The notes under the pieces were generated by a model. It did not search any database. It saw nothing but the letters and a program-made list of their open reading frames with translations, and had not been told where the DNA came from. DNA of 10,030 nucleotides, taken from contig JABDBU010000025.1 in the NCBI GenBank assembly GCA_013288455.1, forward strand, positions 1 to 10,030, read 5' to 3'. Positions within the stretch are counted from its first letter, which is position 1, and each line of letters starts with the position of its first letter. Below are positions 1-7,073 of this stretch, in pieces. The stretch is from Gammaproteobacteria bacterium. Its GTDB lineage: Bacteria > Pseudomonadota > Gammaproteobacteria > Diplorickettsiales > Diplorickettsiaceae. Both the position numbers and the translations under genes were made by a program.

Positions 1-56
1 ACATAAACAAAGCAGGTGAAACAAAAAGCTTATTGTGGTAAAATTTTGGCAATTTA

Positions 57-80
57 TAGGGTACCGTAGAAAGGGTACCT
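57..80. promoter_or_regulatory. Inverted/direct repeat upstream of rpoH
   Basis: Two copies of GGGTACC (59-65 and 73-79) lie 14 bases apart. Because GGTACC is itself palindromic, the pair can act as a direct repeat or fold as a hairpin of about 8 pairs (one G-U) with an 8-base loop. A weak sigma-70-like promoter can be drawn just before it (TTGTGG at 33-38, 16 bases, TATAGG at 55-60); transcription would then begin within the repeat. No T-run follows, so a simple terminator is unlikely. It could be an operator or a leader structure of rpoH, or the tail of an upstream gene outside the window. Bases 1-116 otherwise show no gene. Confidence 0.25.
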
Positions 81-116
81 TGAAAATCTAAAATTTACTA
101 AAGCAAGATAAAATTC

Positions 117-992
117 ATGCATAATACCCATTTATTACCAGCATTCACTACATCACTGCCCCTCAATAGTACGGACGCTTATATCGCGCGACTGCGACAG
201 ATTCCGGTCTTGAGCGCACAAGAGGAAGCCGAATTAGCGGAACGCTGCTATCATTACCACGATCTGGATGCAGCAAAGAAATTAATTATTGCCAACCTAC
301 GGTTTGTCGCGCACATTGCGCAGACTTATAGGGGATACGGCCTTTCTTTGGATGATTTGATGCAAGCAGGTAATATGGGGCTGATGAAAGCCGTCAAGCG
401 GTTTAATCCCCGGGTCGGTGTTCGTCTTATTTCATTTGCTGTACATTGGATTAAGGCAGAAATACAAGAGTTTATACTCAAAAATTGGCGCATCGTTAAA
501 ATTGCCACTACGAAGGCACAACGTAAGTTGTTTTTTAATCTGCGAAAAATGAAGTCGCGTCTAGGTTGGTTTAATCAAAAAGAAATAGAAGCCGTTGCAG
601 AAGATTTAGGTGTAAAACCAGCCACTGTTCGTGAAATGGAGGCGCGCTTAACCTCTCACGATATAAGCTTAGACGTGAGTGCTGAACAAGACGCGGATTC
701 CGCGTTAACCCATTCTCCGTTGATCGATTTACATTTTGCAGATACACGTTATGACCCAGCGCGTTTAGTAGAAGCAAGTGATTCAGCAGAATGCGAGCAA
801 GAAAGCCTCTACCAAGCCCTGGGTAGCTTGAGCCAACGATCACAAACTATTATTAGGGAACGTTGGCTAACTGAACCTAAGGCTACCTTGCAAGAACTTG
901 CAGATCGTTATCAGGTCTCTGCAGAACGAGTGCGACAACTGGAACAAAAAGCCATCCAAGAACTGCGCGTTGCCATCGAAACAGCGATATGA
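117..992 (+). CDS. rpoH: RNA polymerase heat-shock sigma factor RpoH (sigma-32)
   Basis: This is an alternative sigma factor that directs RNA polymerase to heat-shock promoters (chaperones, proteases). At 291 residues it matches the family's usual 280-290. Region 2 is clear: LRFVAHIAQTYRGYG at about 61-75, then the core-binding and -10 helices through FAVHWIKAEI at about 107-116. The diagnostic RpoH box, QRKLFFNLR, is at 135-143 and separates it from RpoD and RpoS. Region 4.2, with the -35-binding helix-turn-helix, is ATLQELADRYQVSAERVRQLE (about 256-276). The first ATG in the frame was chosen; the upstream AAGCAAGATAAAATTC has no good Shine-Dalgarno, so translation may be weak or structure-controlled, as is known for rpoH in Escherichia coli. 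Its stop overlaps the next start (ATGA), which suggests coupling. Confidence 0.96.
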   Translation: MHNTHLLPAFTTSLPLNSTDAYIARLRQIPVLSAQEEAELAERCYHYHDLDAAKKLIIANLRFVAHIAQTYRGYGLSLDDLMQAGNMGLMKAVKRFNPRVGVRLISFAVHWIKAEIQEFILKNWRIVKIATTKAQRKLFFNLRKMKSRLGWFNQKEIEAVAEDLGVKPATVREMEARLTSHDISLDVSAEQDADSALTHSPLIDLHFADTRYDPARLVEASDSAECEQESLYQALGSLSQRSQTIIRERWLTEPKATLQELADRYQVSAERVRQLEQKAIQELRVAIETAI

Positions 993-1171
993 AGATCGCC
1001 ACTATCCCACGGTTTAATATCGATAGAAGATATGTCAGTGAGATCGATAAATTTTTGACGCATTTCGATCAGCAGCATAGCAAAAAATCAAAGTCTCAAC
1101 AGCAAGAAATAGACCAATACCAAGATCTGTTTTGTAAGCGCGATTTCAAAACAAGCAAGCACGGATCTTAG
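989..1171 (+). CDS. Small protein of unknown function coupled to rpoH
   Basis: I do not recognise this 60-residue protein. Its ATG overlaps the rpoH stop as ATGA and has no Shine-Dalgarno of its own, so it would be translated by coupling to rpoH. It is soluble and highly charged, with no signal peptide or membrane segment. The middle (about 15-50) is rich in Asp, Gln, Lys and Ser and looks helical, with SEIDKFLTHFD followed by SQQQEIDQYQDLF, then an Arg/Lys tail. It ends 21 bases before the CYTH gene. The overlap with rpoH and the sensible composition argue for a real gene; against it are its size and the lack of a known family. The opposite strand also carries an open frame here (1088-1279), which I judge spurious. 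Confidence 0.55.
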   Translation: MKIATIPRFNIDRRYVSEIDKFLTHFDQQHSKKSKSQQQEIDQYQDLFCKRDFKTSKHGS

Positions 1172-1192
1172 TGATCTAGAGGCGCCCTTATT

Positions 1193-1867
1193 ATGTTTCT
1201 TGAAATTGAACTTAAATTGAGTATCGATCCCGATCCATCGCACATCGATCTGCTTTTTAGTCATCCATTGCTGATGCAATCACCGCCCGTCTTTGGACAT
1301 TTTGTCAGCCGGTATTTTGACACGCCGGATTTGCGTTTATGGCACCAGGGTCTTTCGCTACGCATCCGAGCAGCTGAAGAATGTATTATACAAACCTTAA
1401 AAACAGCCGGTGCACAAATCGATGATGTGCATCATAGGTATGAGTGGGATCAGACCATAAAGGATAATGTTCCAGCTATTCACGCTTTTGAGGACAAGGA
1501 AATCTCTCAAAGACTGGATGTCATCATTGGTGACCAGCCATTGATAGAATTATTCTATACCAGTTTTAAACGAACACAATGGAATCTACACACCATTTCT
1601 GATGCTGCCTATAGTTCCACGGATATAGAAAATACACAAATAGAACTCGTTTTAGATCAAGGAACAGTCGGTACGGCTACGCAGCATTCACCCTTACATG
1701 AAATTGAACTGGAACTAAAGCAAGGTAAGGTGGCTAGCCTCCATGCGGTAGCCGCCATTCTCAAGCAAACTATTCCACTGACACTAGAGACCCGTAGTAA
1801 GGCACAAAGAGGCTATTTATTGTACTTAGATAATCATTTGTCAGCGAAAATAGCTGGTGCAACGTGA
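1193..1867 (+). CDS. CYTH-domain phosphatase (inorganic triphosphatase YgiF-like)
   Basis: CYTH enzymes fold as an eight-stranded tunnel and hydrolyse triphosphates (inorganic triphosphate, thiamine triphosphate) with a divalent metal. The signature ExExK is at the N terminus as E4-I-E6-L-K8. Other typical tunnel motifs follow: YFDTPDLRLW (41-50), LSLRIR (55-60), QTLKT (67-71), RYEWD (82-86), IELVLDQG (150-157), HEIELELKQG (169-178) and SKAQRGY (202-208). At 224 residues it covers a complete CYTH domain but lacks the C-terminal CHAD domain of the 433-residue E. coli YgiF. A good AGAGG lies 10 bases before the ATG. It probably shares a transcript with rpoH and the 60-codon gene. The exact substrate cannot be read from sequence. 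Confidence 0.88.
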   Translation: MFLEIELKLSIDPDPSHIDLLFSHPLLMQSPPVFGHFVSRYFDTPDLRLWHQGLSLRIRAAEECIIQTLKTAGAQIDDVHHRYEWDQTIKDNVPAIHAFEDKEISQRLDVIIGDQPLIELFYTSFKRTQWNLHTISDAAYSSTDIENTQIELVLDQGTVGTATQHSPLHEIELELKQGKVASLHAVAAILKQTIPLTLETRSKAQRGYLLYLDNHLSAKIAGAT

Positions 1868-1918
1868 GTGATTACGCTAATATAGGGTGCATACTAATTA
1901 AAATTGAGAGTCTGAGTC

Positions 1919-2230
1919 ATGTTAGAGCTTGCGCAGGGTAAATACACTAAAGAAAAGCGCATCGTTATTGAAGGGATTACAGAAAGCGGTGAAAGATTTA
2001 GGCCGAGCGATTGGGCTGAGCGAATGTGCGGCAGTTTGGCCAGTTTTAACAACCGACGTATGGTGTATTCTCCTCAGTTGCGACCCATTATGGACAATGA
2101 AAGTTGTGCAAAATGTCTGGTGCTTGACCCTCGTTTAGCAGAAACTAATCCTGATATATTCCGCTGTATAATGAAATTTGCTAATGAAAACCGCTTAAAA
2201 ATTCATGAATCCTATGAAGAAGTGGAGTAA
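1919..2230 (+). CDS. DUF3579 family protein
   Basis: This 103-residue cytoplasmic protein has the pattern I associate with DUF3579, a small family of proteobacteria with no assigned function. It shows a start of the IVIEGITESGERFRPSDWAER type (about 16-36), a central MCGSLASF with RRMVYSPQLRPI, then a CAKCLVLDPRLAETNP segment and a short helical C terminus (FANENRLKI). Two cysteines sit as CAKC at about 61-64; metal binding is possible but unproven. The 51-base gap from the CYTH gene holds no clear promoter or terminator, and the Shine-Dalgarno is weak (GAGAG, about 8 bases before the ATG). A second frame at 1929-2138 overlaps it fully and is rejected as a shadow. The family call is from recall, without a profile search. 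Confidence 0.75.
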   Translation: MLELAQGKYTKEKRIVIEGITESGERFRPSDWAERMCGSLASFNNRRMVYSPQLRPIMDNESCAKCLVLDPRLAETNPDIFRCIMKFANENRLKIHESYEEVE

Positions 2231-2302
2231 GTATGCTCGTTAGTGGATTTATAGTGGTGGTTTGGTGATAGAAAAAAATTATAGCAAAAAAGGCTGTTGT
2301 AT

Positions 2303-2872
2303 ATGAAAAATAAAAAAAGATATTATTTGCTACTTGTGTCTGCAGTATTGAGCATAATAGGAATTTTTTCAGCTGGCATGGCTTTTGCCGGTTGCAACGG
2401 TTTGGATTGGACCATTCGTAAATACCATTACGAAGCACGCGTCATTATTAATGAATCGGAGGAGTGTAGCATAGGACGCTACCATTTAATCATCAAGACA
2501 CCAGGTGGAAAGATATCAAATTTTACGTCACAGCGTGATGGTTGGATACAACGGATATGGCTTGAACCGCTCGGCAAAACTACTACACCTTCCGTTATTG
2601 TGTGGTTGCAGAATGTAGGTAGTGGAAGCTATGGGATAGTCAATGTCTATACTCCTGCTTCTGGTCAAGCTAATACCTATACTTTATTAAAAATGGCATC
2701 GCTTCCCTCTACTGTTAAAGGTTATGAGGGACATGATGAATACACCGTCACAGACGGCACTATTTATCGTGCATTTCCGCGATATAAATCCACAGATCCT
2801 AACGGTTGTCCTAGCGGTGGGCAAGCGCTTTTCAAATATGATTTGCAAAATAATCAATGGATTGAACAGTGA
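2303..2872 (+). CDS. Secreted protein, probable PliI-like periplasmic lysozyme inhibitor
   Basis: This is a 189-residue exported protein. A basic start (MKNKKR), hydrophobic core and AFA-G site near 29/30 form a signal peptide; FAGC at 28-31 could alternatively be an imperfect lipobox. The mature part is beta-rich. It carries NVGSGSYGIVNVY (104-116), containing the SGxY loop (S107-G-S-Y110) known to insert into the lysozyme active site in PliI/PliG inhibitors. A C-terminal TVTDGTIYRAFPRY then DPNGCPSGG (148-173) also recalls that family. If correct, it protects peptidoglycan from host invertebrate-type lysozyme. ATG 2303 is preferred over the in-frame TTG at 2297: AAAAAGG precedes the ATG by about nine bases and the signal peptide starts cleanly. 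Assignment is from motif recall, so moderate. Confidence 0.5.
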   Translation: MKNKKRYYLLLVSAVLSIIGIFSAGMAFAGCNGLDWTIRKYHYEARVIINESEECSIGRYHLIIKTPGGKISNFTSQRDGWIQRIWLEPLGKTTTPSVIVWLQNVGSGSYGIVNVYTPASGQANTYTLLKMASLPSTVKGYEGHDEYTVTDGTIYRAFPRYKSTDPNGCPSGGQALFKYDLQNNQWIEQ

Positions 2873-2886
2873 TGTCCCCCGACATC
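2871..2886. terminator. Small hairpin between convergent genes (weak)
   Basis: GATGTC and GACATC form a perfect 6-pair stem with a CCCC loop, overlapping the stop codon of the secreted-protein gene. It sits in the 32-base gap between convergent stop codons, where a bidirectional terminator would be expected. There is no T-run on either side, so it is at best a weak or factor-assisted terminator. Confidence 0.25.
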
Positions 2887-2904
2887 CATTTGTTGGCCCG
2901 CGCG

Positions 2905-5900
2905 CTACTTACCTTTGAGGACTGCTTCGGCAATTTGAGACTGCTTCGGCAATGCCTGTAAGTCAGGATTTTTGCTGTAAGCGTTGATGATTTCTTCAGC
3001 AATTTGATCAACTATACCCAAATGATGTGCATCATCCGTGATGAGACCATGCTCTTCTTTTAGGCTAGCTAGGCGTTTTTCTACAAGCTTTTTAATACTG
3101 CCGTTTGGAAACAAACGTGCCAATACTCGGCGGGTTTCTGTGGGCCCTAAATACTGGTAGAGCCTATTACGTAAATTAGCGTCTTCTACCGTCGTACTAA
3201 ACGCCCATAATTCAACAGGGCCCAGCGTTAAAGTTAGCAATTGGGTGTTCATTCCTTCCTTTGTTGAAAATTGTGCTAAAAAGGTAGCACCCTCTTCCCT
3301 TGGGCCATGTACACGTGTACGCAGAGCAACGGTTTCTGTCGGAGATAATCCAAATATCTTTGCTGATTTTTCAACTGTCTGTGCAGGCCCAGCATCCATG
3401 ATATAAACGGAAGTCGCAAACTCAATCATGATTTCGTCGAAATCATCTAATGACTGTGACAATAATGCAACCTGGATATTCCATTTTCGACCTTCACGCA
3501 TATCAACCACCACTTGATCGCGTACCGCCTTTGCTTTAGCAGTACGGTGGAATTCATCGAATACAATGCGTTTTGGATCTTCTTGGAGCTCAGCGATACG
3601 TTGCATGTGATAATCCCGGTAGTGACCAGGAAGATTGCTGAGATTTTCTTCACTTAAGTAGTAGTGACGTGCCAATACATAACGTGCCAACATATACATA
3701 ACTGCAGTTTGTCTATCGGCAGCATCCCCACCACTTTTAGCTACCTCGTCCAGATCGAGCGAAACGATACGTGCTTCCCCCAGATCAAAACGGGTAACGC
3801 GCGATAAAATAGGATATTCCCGAATAGCACTGGAAATCATACGTGCAAAAGCATTGATTAAGCTTTCACCGGTAGGCGCAATAATTTTTCCGTATAAATC
3901 CTCAATCGTTGGTAGACGACAGGTAGAAGCAGCGTCAGCCAATAAAGGCATCGCATAACGTTGTGCAAGCGTTGCTTCATGAGAAAAGCCCGATATAAAC
4001 AAGGCATCTGTAACTTCCCACCACGTTGTATGTTGATCAGGAATGAAACCCATTTCTTCTAGGATACCATCCAATAATGGCTCCATCCCCGCTGTATAAT
4101 GGTACGGATTTTCACGATCAGAAAGATTTTTGTACAACTCATCAATCACTAATCCTGCCATGTCAGAAATAGCATCGTAAGGCTTGGGCGTAGCCAATGG
4201 CGTGACAAGTAATGTTAAAAAATTAACCAAAAAGCTACGTTCCTGGGGTGTGGGGTAACGACAACCTAATTGTGTATCAAAGGGATTGATAGAATAGTCT
4301 GCCGTCATGCGCAAACGATGGTACGCAACCAAATGGCGCTGTTCCAATGGCAAAGCCTCGCGCAGCAATGAAATAAGCCCACTACTAGAAGGTCCAACAT
4401 CGATAATGGCAATCCGTGGCAACCTTACCAAACCACCTGCTAAACAAAGGGCCAAATTTAAAGTATTGGAAAGTACCGATTTACCAGAACCTGGACGCGC
4501 ATAAATCAAATCAATCCAGGTAGTTTGTTCACTGGAACCCGGTTGAAAAGGCCAAAGTTTGCCGTCAGGGCTCCTAAACAACTGCGCACCTGTCTTCCAC
4601 GGAGAAGCAGGACGCGTGATAGGTAACATGTATACCACCTGTGAAAAAGGGATAACCGTCGATGTCGCTACACTATATGCCGATACCCCTAGCATAGTTG
4701 AGACTAAACCGGCGAATGGATCACCTGATACTTCTGAAATATCACAGGAACCCCACCCTTCCATTGCTTTTGCTAATTCGGCAGCGCGTGTTCTGAGTAA
4801 TGGAAGTTGACCCTCTGGCGCCCAAGTGCACGCCGCCACACGTAAACGTACCACCGCATCATCAGTATTGATAGCAATGTACTGCAATAAATTATTTGCA
4901 TCGCTCAACAGACGATTTTGTGCAGATGAAAAACTTAGCACAGAAGCTAATACTGATTTGAGTTTTATTGTGCGTAAAGCATCACTTTCAATAAAAAATG
5001 AAATTCGCCAAGGAATTCTCGCTGCCAATACTCGCTGCAATAGCGCGTTAAAAGGCTTGATTTCTTTCGGTAAAAGATCAATAAAAACACAGGAATAAAT
5101 TTGATCGCCAAGACGAACCGTTCTTAAATCAAGGTTTTCGGCGTCACGCGGCAATATCTGCCGTGCCAGTGATGGCCAAAGCAGATCGAAAATGTTATCT
5201 CGTGATTTATCATATTCTTTAAGCGGCACTTTATCGCCTGGCAAAGCAGGTTGCCAATTTTTATCTGTAAAAGCAGAATCAGCAACAGATCGGATAGCAT
5301 GTATGGCGTCATGTACTTCTAAAAGATCTGCCGCCAGGTTCAACGTGGACAGATCATGCATGAGTGACCGTATAAAGGCATCATGGGCATCACGTAAATC
5401 AGGGATAGCGGCAATAATATTTTGTGTAAACCGAGAGGGAGGTATTTTTTTATCACGAATAAGCCGCAATTTATCTTTGTTCGCACGCTGAAGTTGTTCA
5501 TGACTTAAACTGCTAGGTCGTGTCCACAAAACAAAGTAAACACTTTCATAGGCACAATGTTTAGATAAAAAAGCGTTCCGCTCTTTAAACAAATCTGTTA
5601 AATCCAAACCTAAACGTTGACTAGTTTGTTGACCCGGTTCCAGGGTATCTTGAATTAAGCCAGCAACAATTTGCCCGTCATAATGAAATAACACTTGCAG
5701 AGCATGTCCGGCACGAGACAAGGCAGTTTGTAAGCTAAGCGTTAAACCCTCGTTCAAACGCTCAAATTCACTGCTACCTATCAATTGTGTTACGCCAGAA
5801 ATTTTTAATAAAGAGATTAGTGAACCGTCATGTGCAACGATAACCGTGGGACTATCGGCGGTTTCTAAATCACAATAAGATTCTGTGGTTTGTTTCAGTG

Positions 5901-5964
5901 AGGTACTTAACCAAGCCAGAAAGGTGTCTACCCCTTCTAAAAAAGAATTGAAAAAATTAGCCAT
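2905..5964 (-). CDS. icmB: Dot/Icm type IVB secretion ATPase IcmB/DotO (VirB4-like)
   Basis: This is a large cytoplasmic ATPase that energises the Dot/Icm system at the inner-membrane base of the channel. At 1019 residues it fits Legionella DotO (about 1009). The N-terminal half is the VirB4-type docking region. Walker A is RPGSGKS with the lysine at about 495, and Walker B is IVFDEFH with Asp-Glu at about 803-804, followed by a sensor-like ALLSQSLDDF near 833-842. ATG at 5964 is preferred to GTG at 5967 because GGA lies six bases upstream of the ATG. It begins 17 bases after icmJ ends, so the two are co-transcribed. The last codons come from a 20-base tandem duplication (2914-2953). No tphA or icmF follows, unlike in Legionella pneumophila. 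Confidence 0.97.
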   Translation of the reverse strand: MANFFNSFLEGVDTFLAWLSTSLKQTTESYCDLETADSPTVIVAHDGSLISLLKISGVTQLIGSSEFERLNEGLTLSLQTALSRAGHALQVLFHYDGQIVAGLIQDTLEPGQQTSQRLGLDLTDLFKERNAFLSKHCAYESVYFVLWTRPSSLSHEQLQRANKDKLRLIRDKKIPPSRFTQNIIAAIPDLRDAHDAFIRSLMHDLSTLNLAADLLEVHDAIHAIRSVADSAFTDKNWQPALPGDKVPLKEYDKSRDNIFDLLWPSLARQILPRDAENLDLRTVRLGDQIYSCVFIDLLPKEIKPFNALLQRVLAARIPWRISFFIESDALRTIKLKSVLASVLSFSSAQNRLLSDANNLLQYIAINTDDAVVRLRVAACTWAPEGQLPLLRTRAAELAKAMEGWGSCDISEVSGDPFAGLVSTMLGVSAYSVATSTVIPFSQVVYMLPITRPASPWKTGAQLFRSPDGKLWPFQPGSSEQTTWIDLIYARPGSGKSVLSNTLNLALCLAGGLVRLPRIAIIDVGPSSSGLISLLREALPLEQRHLVAYHRLRMTADYSINPFDTQLGCRYPTPQERSFLVNFLTLLVTPLATPKPYDAISDMAGLVIDELYKNLSDRENPYHYTAGMEPLLDGILEEMGFIPDQHTTWWEVTDALFISGFSHEATLAQRYAMPLLADAASTCRLPTIEDLYGKIIAPTGESLINAFARMISSAIREYPILSRVTRFDLGEARIVSLDLDEVAKSGGDAADRQTAVMYMLARYVLARHYYLSEENLSNLPGHYRDYHMQRIAELQEDPKRIVFDEFHRTAKAKAVRDQVVVDMREGRKWNIQVALLSQSLDDFDEIMIEFATSVYIMDAGPAQTVEKSAKIFGLSPTETVALRTRVHGPREEGATFLAQFSTKEGMNTQLLTLTLGPVELWAFSTTVEDANLRNRLYQYLGPTETRRVLARLFPNGSIKKLVEKRLASLKEEHGLITDDAHHLGIVDQIAEEIINAYSKNPDLQALPKQSQIAEAVLKGK
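2914..2953 (-). repeat. Tandem 20-base duplication at the icmB 3' end
   Basis: The stretches 2914-2934 and 2934-2953 are the same sequence apart from a single inserted base (20 of 21 positions). Because the spacing is not a multiple of three, the ribosome reads the two copies in different frames: the first as LPKQSQ and the second as IAEAVLK, just before the TAG stop. Confidence 0.8.
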
Positions 5965-5981
5965 CACTTATCCGATAAATA

Positions 5982-6575
5982 CTATTGATTGAGAGATTCA
6001 GGTGCATCCAATCTCTTTTCCGTTTTAAATACAGCATGTGAAGGAAGTAAACGAACCGACGAAAAAACTTTTTCAACAAACAAGGTTCTGGTATCAAACT
6101 CGATCAACAGCTGCCCAAATAAAGCAGGTTCATCCATACCTTCACCCAACTCATCCTCTATCACGTGCGCACGCAACTTGAGATGACGGTAGACATTTTG
6201 TGCGGTCCCTTTATATTCAGTGTCATTGTCCATAGCACTAAACAGCACATGACAAAGTGCATTCAAATGATTCTGTGATATTTCAGGTAGGTAAATGAGC
6301 ACTCCGCCGCCATATCCAGCCCCTACAGACTCTAGAAAAAAACACTGTGCGCAAAAGCTACAGCTGGTCACTAAATTTGATATTTTATTATTGAAATAAT
6401 TTTGATCTAAATTAATCATCTCCTGATGCTGCGTAGATTTTTGTCCACAATATTGGCAAGAAAAATTATCGCGGCGCAGAATCTTTTGAGTAAAATTGAT
6501 AAAGCGCGGATCTGATCTACGATGCATAAAAATGCGCCACCCTTCAGGATTGACATTTAATTTGAGTGGATACAC
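5982..6575 (-). CDS. icmJ: Dot/Icm protein IcmJ/DotN (zinc-finger, HNH-like fold)
   Basis: IcmJ/DotN is a cytoplasmic component of the type IV coupling complex, where it binds the coupling protein DotL with adaptor proteins. It has an HNH-nuclease-like fold that has lost its enzymatic role. The cysteines are visible as CQYC (40-43) and CSFCAQC (72-78), with INLDQNYFNNKISNL between them. Family-typical stretches are LKLNVNPEGWRIFM near the start and GYGGGVLIYLPEIS (about 87-100). The length, 197 residues, is close to Legionella's roughly 208. The start is GTG at 6575: an in-frame stop lies two codons upstream (TAA TAC GTG), and the next ATG (codon 17) would remove conserved residues. GCGGGTG about 10 bases upstream serves as Shine-Dalgarno and lies inside a relic of icmD. 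Confidence 0.95.
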   Translation of the reverse strand: MYPLKLNVNPEGWRIFMHRRSDPRFINFTQKILRRDNFSCQYCGQKSTQHQEMINLDQNYFNNKISNLVTSCSFCAQCFFLESVGAGYGGGVLIYLPEISQNHLNALCHVLFSAMDNDTEYKGTAQNVYRHLKLRAHVIEDELGEGMDEPALFGQLLIEFDTRTLFVEKVFSSVRLLPSHAVFKTEKRLDAPESLNQ

Positions 6576-6578
6576 GTA

Positions 6579-6608
6579 TTAAACACCCGCGGTAATTAAC
6601 TTGGCCAA
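6579..6608 (-). pseudogene. Nine-codon relic of icmD between icmD and icmJ
   Basis: Directly after the icmD stop, in the same frame, comes R-G and then LAKLITAGV and a TAA. LAKLITAGA is residues 55-63 of IcmD itself. The 27 bases match at 22 positions; four of the five differences are synonymous, and the fifth changes Ala to Val. That pattern points to a once-coding copy (a tandem duplicate or recombined paralogue), since chance would not favour silent changes. Only this fragment survives. It now carries the GGGTG that serves icmJ translation. Confidence 0.6.
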
Positions 6609-6614
6609 ACCGCG

Positions 6615-7016
6615 CTACAGACCCGTTGTACCTGTCACTCCACCAGCTCCGCTCGTTCCACCAAAAATAGTATTTCCAGCAATAGTAAAAATATTTGGCA
6701 AAAATATCAAAGCAGCACCGATAAATAAAAGTGCAATTGGCGTACCAATAGGAATTTGCGTAGGGTTGTCCTTATGTGCCTTAAATTTTAACATCGCCGC
6801 CATAGCAAACCCCAGCCCTGCCATGTAAGCACCGGCAGTAATTAGCTTGGCTAAATTTGCAAAAGAACTCGTTAGCGTACTGGCAACCGACCCTAGATCG
6901 CTAGCTTCGGCATGGCCAAGTTCTACATAAAGAAACGGAGCCACCAACATCCCTAATTTGGTCTGCCAAGTCAACACGCGCTTCGATAACTGCTCTGTCA
7001 AAAATATATTCTTCAT
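6615..7016 (-). CDS. icmD: Dot/Icm inner-membrane protein IcmD/DotP
   Basis: This is a small membrane protein of the type IVB secretion apparatus, 133 residues against about 132 in Legionella. The N terminus is a long signal-like segment (to about 38, GHAEASD), followed by two hydrophobic helices at about 54-76 and 93-113 joined by a basic, polar loop (KFKAHKDNPTQ). The second helix is FIGAALIFLPNIF, and the tail is Gly/Thr-rich (GGTSGAGGVTG). The helix-loop-helix plan resembles IcmC, to which the protein is distantly related. The ATG at 7016 has a strong purine-rich ribosome-binding stretch (GGAGAAAGAGG), better than those of its neighbours. It starts 57 bases after icmC and ends 39 bases before icmJ. 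A fragment of its own first helix is repeated after its stop. Confidence 0.93.
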   Translation of the reverse strand: MKNIFLTEQLSKRVLTWQTKLGMLVAPFLYVELGHAEASDLGSVASTLTSSFANLAKLITAGAYMAGLGFAMAAMLKFKAHKDNPTQIPIGTPIALLFIGAALIFLPNIFTIAGNTIFGGTSGAGGVTGTTGL

Positions 7017-7073
7017 GTACCTCTTTCTCCAAAACTAAATACCTCGTAACACCTATGTCATTATAAGGTAATC

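Noticed and set aside
79..85. CTTGAAA resembling a sigma-32 -35 box upstream of rpoH
   Set aside because: No CCCCAT-type -10 follows at 13-17 bases, and the start codon is too close.
571..843. Open frame of 90 codons on the - strand inside rpoH
   Set aside because: It is fully antisense to a strongly conserved sigma factor and its translation shows no recognisable features.
1929..2138. Second + strand frame overlapping the DUF3579 gene
   Set aside because: It is out of frame with the family-like protein and lacks a ribosome-binding site.
2233..2268. Eleven-codon leader frame before the secreted-protein gene
   Set aside because: It has no clear Shine-Dalgarno, no regulatory codon run and no attenuator structure after it.
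4559..5098. Open + strand frames of 83 and 90 codons within icmB
   Set aside because: They are antisense to a conserved VirB4-like ATPase and show no domain or start signal.
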